64,000 bases of DNA from Aplectana chamaeleonis. Lineage: Eukaryota > Nematoda > Chromadorea > Rhabditida > Cosmocercidae. Shown one piece after another: positions 23,501 to 36,311 of this stretch. Below the pieces are notes generated by a model. It was given only the letters and a program-made list of their open reading frames with translations. It had not been told where the DNA came from and made no database searches. Each line of letters starts with the position of its first letter. Positions within the stretch are counted from its first letter, which is position 1. Made by a program: the position numbers and the translations under genes. Where the stretch lies: positions 590,001 through 654,000 of the forward strand of contig JAPDOI010000185.1 in NCBI GenBank assembly GCA_029168955.1, in the 5' to 3' direction.

Positions 23501-26500
23501 ACGTCCCGATGACGTCATCAGAAGCCAGATGCACTTTTCACGACGTCCCGATGACGTCATCAGAAGCTAGAAGCACTTTTCACGACGTCCCGATGACGTC
23601 ATCAGAAGACAGAAGCACTTTCCACGACGTCCCGATGACGTCATCAGAAGCCAGAAGCACTTTTCACGACGTCCCGATGACGTCATCAGAAGCCAGAAGC
23701 ACTTTCCACGACGTCCCGATGACGTCATCAGAAGCCAGATGCACTTTTCACGACGTCCCGATGACGTCATCAGCAGCCAGATGCACTTTTCACGACGTCC
23801 CGATGACGTCATCAGAAGCCAGATGCACTTTCACGACGTCCCGATGACGTCATCAGAAGCCAGAAGCACTTTTCACGACGTCCCGATGACGTCATCAGAA
23901 GCCAGAAGCACTTTCACGACGTCCCGATGACGTCATCAGAAGCCAGAAGCACTTTTCACGACGTCCCGATGACGTCATCAGAAGCCAGAAGCACTTTTCA
24001 CGACGTCCCGATGACGTCATCAGAAACCAGAAGCACTTTTCACGACGTCCCGATGACGTCATCAGAAGCCAGAAGCACTTTTCACGACGTCCCGATGACG
24101 TCATCAAAGCCAAAGCACTTTCACGTCAGTCCCGATGACGTCATCAGAAGCCAAGCACTTTTCACGACGTCCCGATGACGTCATCAGAAAGAAGCACTTT
24201 CGACGTCCCGATGACGTCATCAAACCAGATGCACTTTCACGACGTCCCGATGACGTCATCAGAAGCCAGATGCACTTTCACGACGTCCCGATGACGTCAT
24301 CAGCCAGATGCACTTTTCACGACGTCCGATGACGTCATCAGAAACAGACTTTCACGACGTCCCGATGACGTCATCAGAAGCACTTTCACGACGTCCCGAT
24401 GACGTCATCAGCAAAAAGACGACGTCCCGATGACGTCATCAGCCAGAGCACTTTCACGACGTCCCGATGACGTCATCAGAAGCCAGAAGCACTTTCACGA
24501 CGTCCCGATGACGTCATCAGAAGCCAGATGCACTTTTCACGACGTCCCGATGACGTCATCAAATCAGAAGCACTTTTCACGACGTCCCGATGACGTCATC
24601 AGAAGCCAGAAGCACTTTCCACGACGTCCCGATGACGTCATCAGAAGCCAGATGCACTTTTCACGACGTCCCGATGACGTCATCAGAAGCCAGAAGCACT
24701 TTCCACGACGTCCCGATGACGTCATCAGAAGCCAGATGCACTTTTCACGACGTCCCGATGACGTCATCAGAAGACAGAAGCACTTTTCACGACGTCCCGA
24801 TGACGTCATCAGAAGCCAGAAGCACTTTTCACGACGTCCCGATGACGTCATCAGAAGCCAGAAGCACTTTTCACGACGTCCCGATGACGTCATCAGAAGC
24901 CAGAAGCACTTTCCACGACGTCCCGATGACGTCATCAGAAGCCAGATGCACTTTTCACGACGTCCCGATGACGTCATCAGCAGCCAGATGCCCTTTCTAC
25001 GACGTCCCGATGACGTCATCAGAAGCCAGATGCACTTTCCACGACGTCCCGATGACGTCATCAGAAGCCAGAAGCACTTTTCACGACGTCCCGATGACGT
25101 CATCAGAAGCCAGAAGCACTTTTCACGACGTCCCGATGACGTCATCAGAAGCCAGAAGCACTTTTCACGACGTCCCGATGACGTCATCAGAAGCCAGAAG
25201 CACTTTTCACGACGTCCCGATGACGTCATCAGAAGCCAGAAGCACTTTTCACGACGTCCCGATGACGTCATCAGAAGCCAGAAGCACTTTTCACGACGTC
25301 CCGATGACGTCATCAGAAGCCAGAAGCACTTTTCACGACGTCCCGCTGACGTCATCAGAAGCCAGAAGCACTTTTCACGACGTCCCGATGACGTCATCAG
25401 AAGCCAGAAGCACTTTCCACGACGTCCCGATGACGTCATCAGAAGCCAGATGCACTTTTCACGACGTCCCGATGACGTCATCAGAAGCCAGAAGCACTTT
25501 CCACGACGTCCCGATGACGTCATCAGAAGCCAGATGCACTTTTCACGACGTCCCGATGACGTCATCAGAAGCTAGAAGCACTTTCCCCGAGGCCCCGATG
25601 ACGTCATCAGAAGCCAGAAGCACTTTCCATGACGTCCCGATGACGTCATCAGAAGCCAGAAGCACTTTTCACGACGTCCCGATGACGTCATCAGAAGCCA
25701 GAAGCACTTTTCACGACGTCCCGATGACGTCATCAGAAGCCAGATGCACTTTTCACGACGTCCCGATGACGTCATCAGAAGCCAGAAGCACTTTCCACGA
25801 CGTCCCGATGACGTCATCAAAAGCCAGATACACTTATCACGACGTCCCGATGACGTCATCAGAAGCCAGAAGCACTTTTCACGACGTCCCGATGACGTCA
25901 TCAGAAGCCAGAAGCACTTTTCACCACGTCGCGATGACGTCATCTTAAGCCAGGAGCACTTCACGACGTCCCTATGACGTCATCAGAAGCCAGAAGCACT
26001 TTTCACGACGTCCCGATGACGTCATCAGAAGCCAGAAGCACTTTTCACGACGTCCCGATGACGTCATCAGAAGCCAGAAGCACTTTTCACGACGTCCCGA
26101 TGACGTCATCAGAAGCCAGAAACACTTTTCACGACGTCCCGATGACGTCATCAAAAGAAGCACTTTCACGACGTCCGATGACGTCATCAGAAGCCAGATG
26201 CACTTTCCCCGACGTCCCGATGACGTCATCAGAAGCCAGATGCACTTTTCACGACGTCCCGATGACGTCATCAGAAGCCAGAGGCACTTTTCACGACGTC
26301 CCGATGACGTCATCAGAAGCCAGATGCACTTTTCACGACGTCCCGATGACGTCATCAGAAGCCAGAAGCACTTTTCACGACGTCCCGATGACGTCATCAG
26401 AAGCCAGAAGCACTTTCCACGACGTCCCGATGACGTCATCAGAAGCCAGAAGCACTTTTCACGACGTCCCGATGACGTCATCAGAAGCCAGAAGCACTTT

Positions 26501-29500
26501 CCACGACGTCCCGATGACGTCATCAGAAGCCAGATGCACTTTTCACGACGTCCCGATGACGTCATCAGAAGCCAGAAGCACTTTTCACGACGTCCCGATG
26601 ACGTCATCAGAAGCCAGAAGCACTTTCCACGACGTCCCGATGACGTCATCAGAACCAGAAGCACTTTTCGACGTCCCGATGACGTCATCAGAAGCCAGAA
26701 GCACTTTCCACGACGTCCCGATGACGTCATCAGAAGCCAGATGCACTTTCCACGACGTCCCGATGACGTCATCAGAAGCCAGAAGCACTTTTCACGACGT
26801 CCCGATGACGTCATCAGAAGCCAGAAGCACTTTCCACGACGTCCCGATGACGTCATCAGAAGCCAGATGCACTTTTCACGACGTCCCGATGACGTCATCA
26901 GAAGCCAGAAGCACTTTTCACGACGTCCCGATGACGTCATCAGAAGCCAGATGCACTTTTCACGACGTCCCGATGACGTCATCAGAAGACAGAAGCACTT
27001 TTCACGACGTCCCGATGACGTCATCAGAAGCCAGAAGCACTTTTCACGACGTCCCGATGACGTCATCAAACCAGAAGCACTTTCCACGACGTCCCGATGA
27101 CGTCATCAGAAGCCAGATGCACTTTCACGACGTCCCGATGACGTCATCAAACCAAGCACTTTCCACGACGTCCCGATGACGTCATTAGAAGGCAGATGCA
27201 CTTTCCACGACGTCCCGATGACGTCATCGGAAGCCAGAAGCACTTAACACGACGTCCCGATGACGTCATTCGAAGCCAGAAGCACTTTCCACGACGTCCC
27301 GATGACGTCATCAGAAGCCAGAAGCACTTTTCACGACGGCCCGATGACGTCATCAGCAAAGCCAGACACTTTCCACGACGTCCCGATGACGTCATCAGAA
27401 GCCAGATGCACTTTTCACGACGTCCCGATGACGTCATCAGAAGCCAGAAGCACTTTTCACGACGTCCCGATGACGTCATCAAACCAGATGCACTTTCCAC
27501 GACGTCCCGATGACGTCATCAGAACCAGATGCACTTTTCACGACGTCCCGATGACGTCATCAGAAGCCAGACACTTTCCACGACGTCCCGATGACGTCAT
27601 CAGAAGCCAGAAGCACTTTTCACGACGTCCCGATGACGTCATCAGAAGCCAGAAGCACTTTCCACGACGTCCCGATGACGTCATCAGAAGCCAGATGCAC
27701 TTTTCACGACGTCCCGATGACGTCATCAGAAGCCAGAAGCACTTTTCACGACGTCCCGATGACGTCATCAGAAGCCAGAAGCACTTTCCATGACGTCCCG
27801 ATGACGTCATCAGAAGCCAGAAGCACTTTCCACGACGTCCCGATGACGTCATCAGAAGCCAGATGCACTTTTCACGACGTCCCGATGACGTCATCAGCAG
27901 CCAGATGCACTTTTCACGACGTCCCGATGACGTCATCAGAAGCCAGATGCACTTTTCACGACGTCCCGATGACGTCATCAGAAGCCCGAAGCACTTTCAC
28001 GACGTCCCGATGACGTCATCAGAAGCCAGAAGCACTTTTCACGACGTCCCGATGACGTCATCAGAAGCCAGATGCACTTTCACGACGTCCCGATGACGTC
28101 ATCAGCAGCCAGATGCACTTTTCACGACGTCCCGATGACGTCATCAAGCCAGATGCGCTTTTCACGACGTCCCGATGACGTCATCAGAACCCAGATGCAC
28201 TTTTCACGACGTCCCGATGACGTCATCAGCAGCCAGATGCACTTTTCACGACGTCCCGATGACGTCATCAGAAGCTAGAAGCACTTTTCACGACGTCCCG
28301 ATGACGTCATCAGCAGCCAGATGCACTTTTCACGACGTCCCGATGACGTCATCAGCAGCCAGATGCACTTTCCACGACGTCCCGATGACGTCATCAGAAG
28401 CCAGATGCACTTTTCACGACGTCCCGATGACGTCATCAGAAGCCAGAAGCACTTTCCACGACGTCCCGATGACGTCATCAGAAGCCAGATGCACTTTCCA
28501 CGACGTCCCGATGACGTCATCAGAAGCCAGAAGCACTTTTCACGACGTCCCGATGACGTCATCAGAAGCCAGAAGCACTTTCCACGACGTCCCGATGACG
28601 TCATCAGAAGCCAGATGCACTTTTCACGACGTCCCGATGACGTCATCAGAAGCCAGAAGCACTTTTCACGACGTCCCGATGACGTCATCAGAAGCCAGAT
28701 GCACTTTTCACGACGTCCCGATGACGTCATCAGCAGCCAGATGCACTTTCCACGACGTCCCGATGACGTCATCAGAAGCCAGATGCACTTTTCACGACGT
28801 CCCGATGACGTCATCAGCAGCCAGATGTACTTTCCACGACGTCCCGATGACGTCATCAGAAGCCAGAAGCACTTTCCACGACGTCCCGATGACGTCATCA
28901 GAAGCCAGATGCACTTTTCACGACGTCCCGATGACGTCATCAGCAGCCAGATGCACTTTCCACGACGTCCCGATGACGTCATCAGAAGCCAGATGCACTT
29001 TTCACGACGTCCCGATGACGTCATCAGAAGCCAGATGCACTTTTCACGACGTCCCGATGACGTCATCAGCAGCCAGATGCACTTTCCATGACGTCCCGAT
29101 GACGTCATCAGAAGCCAGAAGCACTTTCCACGACGTCCCGATGACGTCATCAGAAGCCAGATGCACTTTTCACGACGTCCCGATGACGTCATCAGCAGCC
29201 AGATGCACTTTTCACGACGTCCCGATGACGTCATCAGAAGCCAGATGCACTTTTCACGACGTCCCGATGACGTCATCAGAAGCCAGAAGCACTTTTCACG
29301 ACGTCCCGATGACGTCATCAGAAGCCAGAAGCACTTTCCACGACGTCCCGATGACGTCATCAGAAGCCAGAAGCACTTTCCACGACGTCCCGATGACGTC
29401 ATCAGAAGCCAGAAGCACTTTCCACGACGTCCCGATGACGTCATCAGAAGCCAGATGCACTTTTCACGACGTCCCGATGACGTCATCAGAAGCCAGAAGC

Positions 29501-30440
29501 ACTTTTCACGACGTCCCGATGACGTCATCAGAAGCCAGAAGCACTTTCCACGACGTCCCGATGACGTCATCAGAAGCCAGATGCACTTTTCACGACGTCC
29601 CGATGACGTCATCAGAAGCCAGAAGCACTTTCCACGACGTCCCGATGACGTCATCAGAAGCCAGATGCACTTTTCACGACGTCCCGATGACGTCATCAGA
29701 AGCTAGAAGCACTTTTCACGACGTCCCGATGACGTCATCAGAAGCCAGAAGCACTTTCCATGACGTCCCGATGACGTCATCAGAAGCCAGAAGCACTTTT
29801 CACGACGTCCCGATGACGTCATCAGAAGCCAGAAGCACTTTCCTTCCACGACGTCCCGATGACGTCATCAGAAGCCAGATGCACTTTTCACGACGTCCGA
29901 TGACGTCATCAGAAGCCAGAAGCACTTTCCACGACGTCCCGATGACGTCATCAGAAGCCAGATGCACTTTTCACGACGTCCCGATGACGTCATCAGAAGC
30001 CAGAAGCACTTTTCACGACGTCCCGATGACGTCATCAGAAGCCAGAAGCACTTTCCACGACGTCCCGATGACGTCATCAGAAGCCAGATGCACTTTTCAC
30101 GACGTCCCGATGACGTCATCAGAAGCTAGAAGCACTTTTCACGACGTCCCGATGACGTCATCAGAAGCCAGAAGCACTTTCCATGACGTCCCGATGACGT
30201 CATCAGAAGCCAGATGCACTTTCCACGACGTCCCGATGACGTCATCAGAAGCCAGATGCACTTTTCACGACGTCCCGATGACGTCATCAGCAGCCAGATG
30301 CACTTTTCACGACGTCCCGATGACGTCATCAGCAGCCAGATGCACTTTCCACGACGTCCCGATGACGTCATCAGAAGCCAGAAGCACTTTCCACGACGTC
30401 CCGATGACGTCATCAGACGCCAGATGTACTTTCACCAGCC

Positions 30441-30784
30441 TGCGTCCCCCTTACCAACTTGCCTGCCTGAAATTGACCGCCTGTGACCATTGGCAGTGGA
30501 TACTAGCAGTGAGGAATGAAAAGCGTGACGGCCTACGGCCCATTAGCCTACGGCGCACACCATGAATTTTTGCTAAGCTTTCGTGCTCACAACTTTGTTA
30601 TTTGTGAACCGATTCGGCCCAAATTTTGACAGCTGGTGTCTTTTGGACCCCTCCACTTATATCCAGAAGGAAATCTGCAGAAAATTTGTTTTAATGGTTT
30701 TATAAACTACTTTATAAAATTAGAAGTGATCACAAGGCCTAGGCAAAACCAAACCTCTCCAGCCGCTTCGCGGCTGGAGCGATA
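30441..30784. other. Spacer after satellite
   Basis: Non-repetitive sequence with small palindromes, including CCAGCCGCTTCGCGGCTGG at 30763-30781 (hairpin). No gene recognised. Confidence 0.45.
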
Positions 30785-31554
30785 TTGTATGTATCGTTAT
30801 TTATATTAATATCCCTTAGCAATGGTTTGATTTTAGCTCTGAAATGTTGCTCAAAGTATATTTTACGGATTTACAATTTTCTAGAGTTGACTTTGAATTT
30901 ATTTTTATGGAATTTATGTATGTTTGGGTGGCTTCAAAGTAGATCTTTTTTATATTTTCTCTGCTAATTTTTCTGTATGTTCTATATTTAGTACCTTTTT
31001 TTAATATCTCTAAGTTTCAAATCCTGGATAATGCTTAAATCACCCGTAATAATATGACCATGGTGTATATTTATGTACTTTAGAAGTTTTTGCGAAAACT
31101 CCTTATGTAGTTCGCAAATACATTTATTTGTAATTATACTTGATATAGTATGGCTATTTGCATACTTGACAACTTTGTTATAATTGAAAACGTTAGTGGA
31201 AATTGGATTACCATATATATGAATGACTCTTACTGGTAATAATTTATCTTTATCGTTTAAAGCATTTTTGACAGTAATGTTATTGAAAATTCTATTAATG
31301 TTGATTTTATCACATATATCGCTGAAATAGTTAATTTTAATGCTATGGTAGCTATATTTTATTTTATAATTATTTTTATTTTTATCAATGTTATAATGAA
31401 AATGATTCAGAAAACATAATGTAAGGAACTTAATTTTATTGTTAACGTTCAGAAGAAAATTTTCGGAACGAGAAAGTTTAATTAATTGCTTTATATTCTT
31501 TTTATTAAGACTTCTCATAAATGTGTATACCTTACCTTGATGATCCATCTTCAC
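30785..31554 (-). pseudogene. Penelope-like retroelement, N-terminal part, degenerate
   Basis: Minus-strand frame 31554-30988 (188 residues) is rich in Lys, Asn and Ile and ends HHGHIITGDLSIIQDLKLRD. That GDL..I...KLR block followed by KYRTYRK (in another frame near 30975) is, as I recall, characteristic of the region before the RT of Penelope-like elements. A frameshift occurs at the A-run near 31000. The fragment has the same strand and AT-rich codon use as 17760-19205 and covers the part missing there, so both may be one element split by the satellite. That is inference. Confidence 0.6.
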
Positions 31555-32305
31555 TGCGCGTCGCCGCCGTGTGGATCACATCTCAACCAACTCGACCGAT
31601 CCCGAGCAAGGCACATCCAGTGATGGTGATTTTTTGGAAGCCCTCGCTCGGTGCAGAACGTCTTGACTCTGCCTGAAAATACAGAGTTCCATCTTGTGGG
31701 AGGACGGCCTAGAGGCCGGCGGCAATCGCGTGGTAACCAGACTGTTGTACAGAGGCTCCATGCTGTAAAATAAGAAATAAAACACATCGAGTGGCTCCAC
31801 CAACGCACCAAAGCCAATGCCGGCGCGGATCATCAACAAAAATAAGGGGCCATCGATGGCACTGCTCTGAGAAAATTTGCATCGCTATGGCATCGTAATG
31901 ACCCACATGTGGCCGGGCCTGCCACATGTGGGCTATTTCGATGCCACATGTGCGTTATTTCAATGTCATATGTGGGTTATTTCGATGCCACATGTGAGTT
32001 ATTCTGATGGTTCCCACCGCGGCCTCCGTGTGCGAGACCACCCCCCCCCTCCCTAGTCGTGGGGACCATCCCCTCAGCTGCCAAAAATTATTCTTCGGCT
32101 TCTGAGTGACCTCCAAAGGTGACTTGAAGTCAACTTTCAGGATTGGCCTCGGAACGCCGAGTGAGCATTCGGTGAGATGGGGCGCCTTTTGTACCCTTCG
32201 GTTTGTTTACTCTGGGCATGATACTGATACTAGAAAAATTCAATTCTCAACAAGTTCAAGATTGCAATGCCATAGCGATGCCACAGCGATGTCATAGCGA
32301 TGCTA
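31555..32305. other. Spacer, probably the outer part of the Tc1-like element
   Basis: No intact gene. Contains a reverse copy of the motif ATGCAAATTTTCTCAGAG (31868-31890), which recurs just before the Tc1-like transposase start at 37935-37951, and a short CACATGTG tandem repeat. GCCATAGCGATGC motifs near 32265-32303 also recur at 37833-37890. Confidence 0.4.
31905..32005. repeat. 22-bp tandem repeat with CACATGTG
   Basis: Four units of the form GCCACATGTGGGCTATTTCGAT, with substitutions. Most carry the E-box palindrome CACATGTG. Confidence 0.8.
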
Positions 32306-33818
32306 CAGTTCGGTCGGTTGGCGAGTGCACATTGCCGCCGGTGGGCGCCGGCGACCGCCGGCCGCCGGCGGTTTCGAGCGTCTTTTTTGCAAATACCGTT
32401 TCCGGCGAAAAATAGATACTCTTACCAAAATTGGAATTGACTGTATATTCTCATGATCATTAACACTAATTGATAAGAGAAGATGAGTTTCAAAAACAAA
32501 ACTTCAAGTGTCTTTTTTTTCAGATTCTTCATTTTCATCAGACTTTGACCAGCAAAAAATGTTTTCTTATGTAACGGTTTCTCATTTTTCATCACTATTT
32601 GAATGTAGATTCAAGGTACTGCTACGTGCCTTCATTGGAGGACGCTTAACGAAGAATTCAGTGAGATATTATACATCGAATAGCGATTCCTACGAGATTT
32701 GACTTTTCAGCAAAGACTTATGCTATCATATCCCAAGAAAGAAACGACATTTGAGTGTTAATTGTGCTAATATCAGTTTCAGGTTTTCCCAACAATTTTT
32801 CAGAGTGGGAAGTTCTATCGAGTCTTGAAAAAAATTACGATTACGAGAAGTGGCGTGACCTGGTTATGCGCCATTTTCAGCCTCCTAGAAAGTAAGAAAT
32901 CGATTTGCAACGTAAGCAAACTTTACATAAATAGAGTCCAGTTGGATATTTGCTCATGTTCGAGCCTTTAACCGAGAGCATAATTACGCCCAAGTCGCTG
33001 GCACTGTTTGTCACCAAATGCAGCACTGGCCGCAGACACTTTTGCGCCCAGATGTTGAGACGATTTACCCAATTACTAGAACTTGTATGTATCCAGCTAA
33101 TATGATTTCTCCTCCTAGCATCAATTTAAAGTGGTAGGCAGCATCGGGTTTTCAAAATTTTAAAGATGACTTTTAAGAAGTTTTAGACCCGACGAGGTCC
33201 CATTTTCTGTCCCATGTTATGTTAGAAATTCGAAAATAGCATTAGCAGCTGTAACCAAAAATAGAAATCTCTTGGGCCATTCACTCATTTCTGAGTTTTT
33301 AGATGAGGTTATAATCGAACCAGGGTGGCGCTCTACCCGACGAAAGCCAACCCCTGCCGTCGACATTTTGCATCTCCTGTGTTGGTGCAATTTTCTCGAT
33401 AACTAGAACCCACTCATTCTAGCGCTGAGTAATAATATTTTCGGAACACCCAACCTCAGAGTACAAAAAGACATTTGGAAGTTATATGGCAATTTTTGAA
33501 AATTTAAAAATTTAGAGTTTTTCAGCAGATTTCCTCGAATTAGCGTTCTATTTCTTCTCTTTCTAGGAAAGCTGCGAAAACCAGCTAACAATGACTGTGC
33601 AGAGGACGTTTCGTAGACAGATATTCCAATTTTTGGAAGAGCGGAAGAATTTTTCGTTTGTTTTATGTTAGTCTAAACATGACTCTTCGGCCAAAAACAA
33701 CATTCTTGTTACTTCTCCTATCTCCAGTCGGGCTCATATGGGATATGGAATCGAGAAATAGTCGCCAATTTAGTATACACCCATACATCGACCCTTTAAA
33801 CGGGAAAGGAATTAAGTA
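32306..33818 (+). repeat. Left long terminal inverted repeat
   Basis: Arm of the 5.5-kb element. It includes exon-like frames at 32521-32702 (SSDFDQQKMFSYVTVSHF) and 32784-32893 (WEVLSSLEKNYDYEKWRDL, after TTTCAG and before GTAAG), and at about 32937-33085 (SWIFAHVRAFNREHNYAQV, ending at GTATGT). Confidence 0.85.
32784..33085 (+). pseudogene. Two exon-like fragments of an unknown protein inside the left arm
   Basis: First block: acceptor-like TTTCAG, then GFPNNFSEWEVLSSLEK ... MRHFQPPRK, then GTAAGAAA. Second block, after ATAG: SSWIFAHVRAFNREHNY ... PDVETIYPITRT, then GTATGT. The phases of the two blocks as drawn do not join cleanly, so either the gene is damaged or my splice choice is wrong. 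The mirror copy in the right arm has a few replacements (H to Y, A to V, M to R). I do not recognise the protein; captured host exons or a decayed transposase are both possible. Confidence 0.4.
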
Positions 33819-36311
33819 CGAAAAAAAAGAAAAGAAAGAAAAAAAAAGAGTCGTGCATACTTCATTCACGAATGATTGCTTAGAAGGAAGCGCTATTCCT
33901 TCCCGAAACAAAATCGGAAAATCAAAAATAACATTTCAAATTCAAAAAAATATTATGTTACCTTCTACATGACACTAGCTTTCTTTGATGCAGGATTTTT
34001 TTTCGAGAATCAGTTCACAAACTCTTTTAGGAAAAACTAAATTTTGAGCTGAATTTTTAAAAAACAAAATTTTTGTATTTATTAAAAAATCTATTGTTTC
34101 GATTGAAATTGCAACTTTATTGTTCAATACATCCCATAACCAGATAGGATTTTTAACATTACATGTTTCCTCTACCCTGGAAAATTCTAAAAAAAAATTA
34201 GAAAAAAAGACAGAAACTTTTCAGCAACGAAATTCGTGAATTTCTGCTATGTTGATGTGAAATTTTACAATTTGTTTATTCTTTAAATTCCCAAACAATC
34301 TCTTTTCCTTCTGGAAAAACACCCTTTTTCCTCCTTTTTCTGTTTTTTTGTCGTTCGTTGAGGAAAACAGTGCATTTTTTAAGTGCAAATCTTGTTCTAA
34401 TCCTTAGTATTCAATCTATTAAATTCTCGTTGATGACCGTGGTCTGATGACCCTGCTACCCACACTTCCATTAGAAATTGCCATTGGGACATGTTAACGA
34501 TCCTGGGTTACTTGTGTTGTGTCCTATGGATATGCTGAGGCTATGAGCCATCCAATGATGGAGATATCGACCGATATGAGCCAACTTTATTATGCTGAAT
34601 GCAAAGGCTGAGAATACAGATCAAAATAGTCATCTCTGCCCTAGCTGAATGACTACAAAAAAGGATTCGACTTTAGGATAGAAAGAAATTCAGTCCATAT
34701 TAAGACTGCATGTTTTAAAGAAGCCAAAGCGCGCTTCATTAATAAAAAAACTGAAATAAGGGTAAAAATTGGTGAAATCAACCAGAACGTTGTTCTTCTC
34801 CTTTATTTTTTTAGGGTTTCTGCCAATTTAAGAATATCATTTTTCGATGCGAAAATAAATGCAAATAAAGAAATGAAATAAGGTAAAAACAAATTTCAAA
34901 AAAATTCGATTACATTTTCCTGGGAATTAGATGCATTCATAAGCATTTATAAATGAGAAATAGCGAAAATCTTTTTTGAAAAGTTAGGAAGAAATATGGG
35001 ACGACAAATTTTACATGAACTCTTTTTCTGTTTTATGTGATTGTTCCTCTACCTTTTTGCTTAAAAATCTGATTTTGTAAACCACAGACAGTTTCTATAA
35101 CAGCTTTTTCAGACAGGTTAGAAATTGATCCGATCAAGCGAGGGCTTAGAAAATAGATCCGAGTTCTCATATTCTTCATTAACACTCACTAAATTTCTTC
35201 ACACGAATTATATGTGTAAATTTATAGAAATGTTACGGTCTAACAAAACTAACGCTTACCTGAGTTTTTGAACCCTGCCTGATTTTTTAAAAATTGGTGA
35301 ATAAAAATGCTAATGAGGAATGTTCTAGAAAACACTCGAATGTTCTAGAAAATTCATTGGAGAGGCATTAGCGAAATAAGACATACGCATGATTTTTTTA
35401 AAGTTTCAGTTATGCTACTCGAAGATTGAAAAGTTGTCAAGAGGCTCCAAAATTTTCTCAATATGGCATGGTATGTAGTTGGATAAATAGAAAAATATAA
35501 AACTGAGTCAAGCTAGGGAAAAAAATATCCGGATGATATGTATCAACACTATTATTTTAAAAAAAATACTTTTCTCCGGTTGAGGGCGTGAAAACCATGT
35601 AAACCGAAGATACTACAAATTAATATTTTGTTACGAGGAAGACTCGAATGTGTTGAAAATCTAGGCAATCAATAGGGAAGGTTTCTGTATTTCTTAGAAG
35701 TTATTTTTGAGCTCCTCGTAAATTTTTAAATTAAAATTATAATATTGATAATCGACTTTTGAGATTTATGGACAATTGTTAGGCCGCGCAACGGAAAATG
35801 AAAAGGTTCAGAGTGTTAAACAACATTAAAATATTTTAACATTGCGCGAATAGAGTTATACACGAATTCTAAATCACTGGTATGTCTCAAAGGAATGGAG
35901 AGAGAAAGAAATTAGAGAAAGAGACTCACCTTTTCATCGAATCACTCCTGCGGAAAGATGGGTAATGTATAGCATCAAATTGCAAGTCAAGAAAAGTTTC
36001 ATATTAACATGTAAACATGCAAACTTTCATGAGTTAGCAAATCAATGCATTTGGGATAAGCGTTCCTTCTACAGGACAGTCATGGGAAGGAAACAGACCT
36101 GTTGAGCAGCGTCTAGAACTTTGTAGTTTAGTGGAATACTGCTGAATAACGTGGAAAATACAAAGGAGAAGGAGCCAGTTTAGAGACAATCTCGTCCGCG
36201 ACGAGGGGCGGGGCCAGGCCCGTCCAACTTGCCCCGCCCACGTCAGAGCGCCTCATCGGGCGCTCTCAATTTCTCTTGAGCCCAAAAATGCTCTAATTTC
36301 TAACTCAGCGT
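33819..36311. other. AT-rich interior of the 5.5-kb element
   Basis: About 2.5 kb between the two long arms. Begins with an A-rich purine run (33820-33850). No long open frame, RNA gene or known family seen. Confidence 0.6.

Larger units (their letters stand above)
20125..30440. repeat. 42-bp satellite array, each unit with GATGACGTCATC
   Basis: Roughly 240 tandem copies. The unit reads ACGACGTCCCGATGACGTCA followed by TCAGAAGCCAGAAGCACTTT and TC. Common variants are AGAAGC/AGATGC, TTTTCAC/TTTCCAC, and GAAGCC/GCAGCC/GAAGCT/GAAGAC. Nearly every unit carries the perfect palindrome TGACGTCA, plus a second GACGTC. The first copies (20125-20180) are split from the main array by an insertion. Copies at 22690-22830 and 24090-24440 are degraded. 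Because 42 is divisible by three, long open frames exist on both strands (up to about 800 codons at 28175-30565); I do not regard them as genes. Confidence 0.97.

Noticed and set aside
20125..30440. Regular short repeats that could look like a CRISPR array
   Set aside because: Units are head-to-tail with no unique spacers, and the genome is eukaryotic (spliced PKA gene).
28175..30565. A 796-codon open frame of repeated MTSSEARSTFHDVP units, and similar long frames on both strands between 20.5 and 30.5 kb
   Set aside because: The 42-bp unit is a multiple of three with no stop in several frames on both strands, so frames stay open by period alone. There are no introns, signal or non-repeat domains, and frequent 1-2-base indels break every frame.
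30763..30781. CCAGCCGCTTCGCGGCTGG as a transcription terminator
   Set aside because: It is a hairpin, but intrinsic terminators are bacterial and no T-run or gene end fits here.
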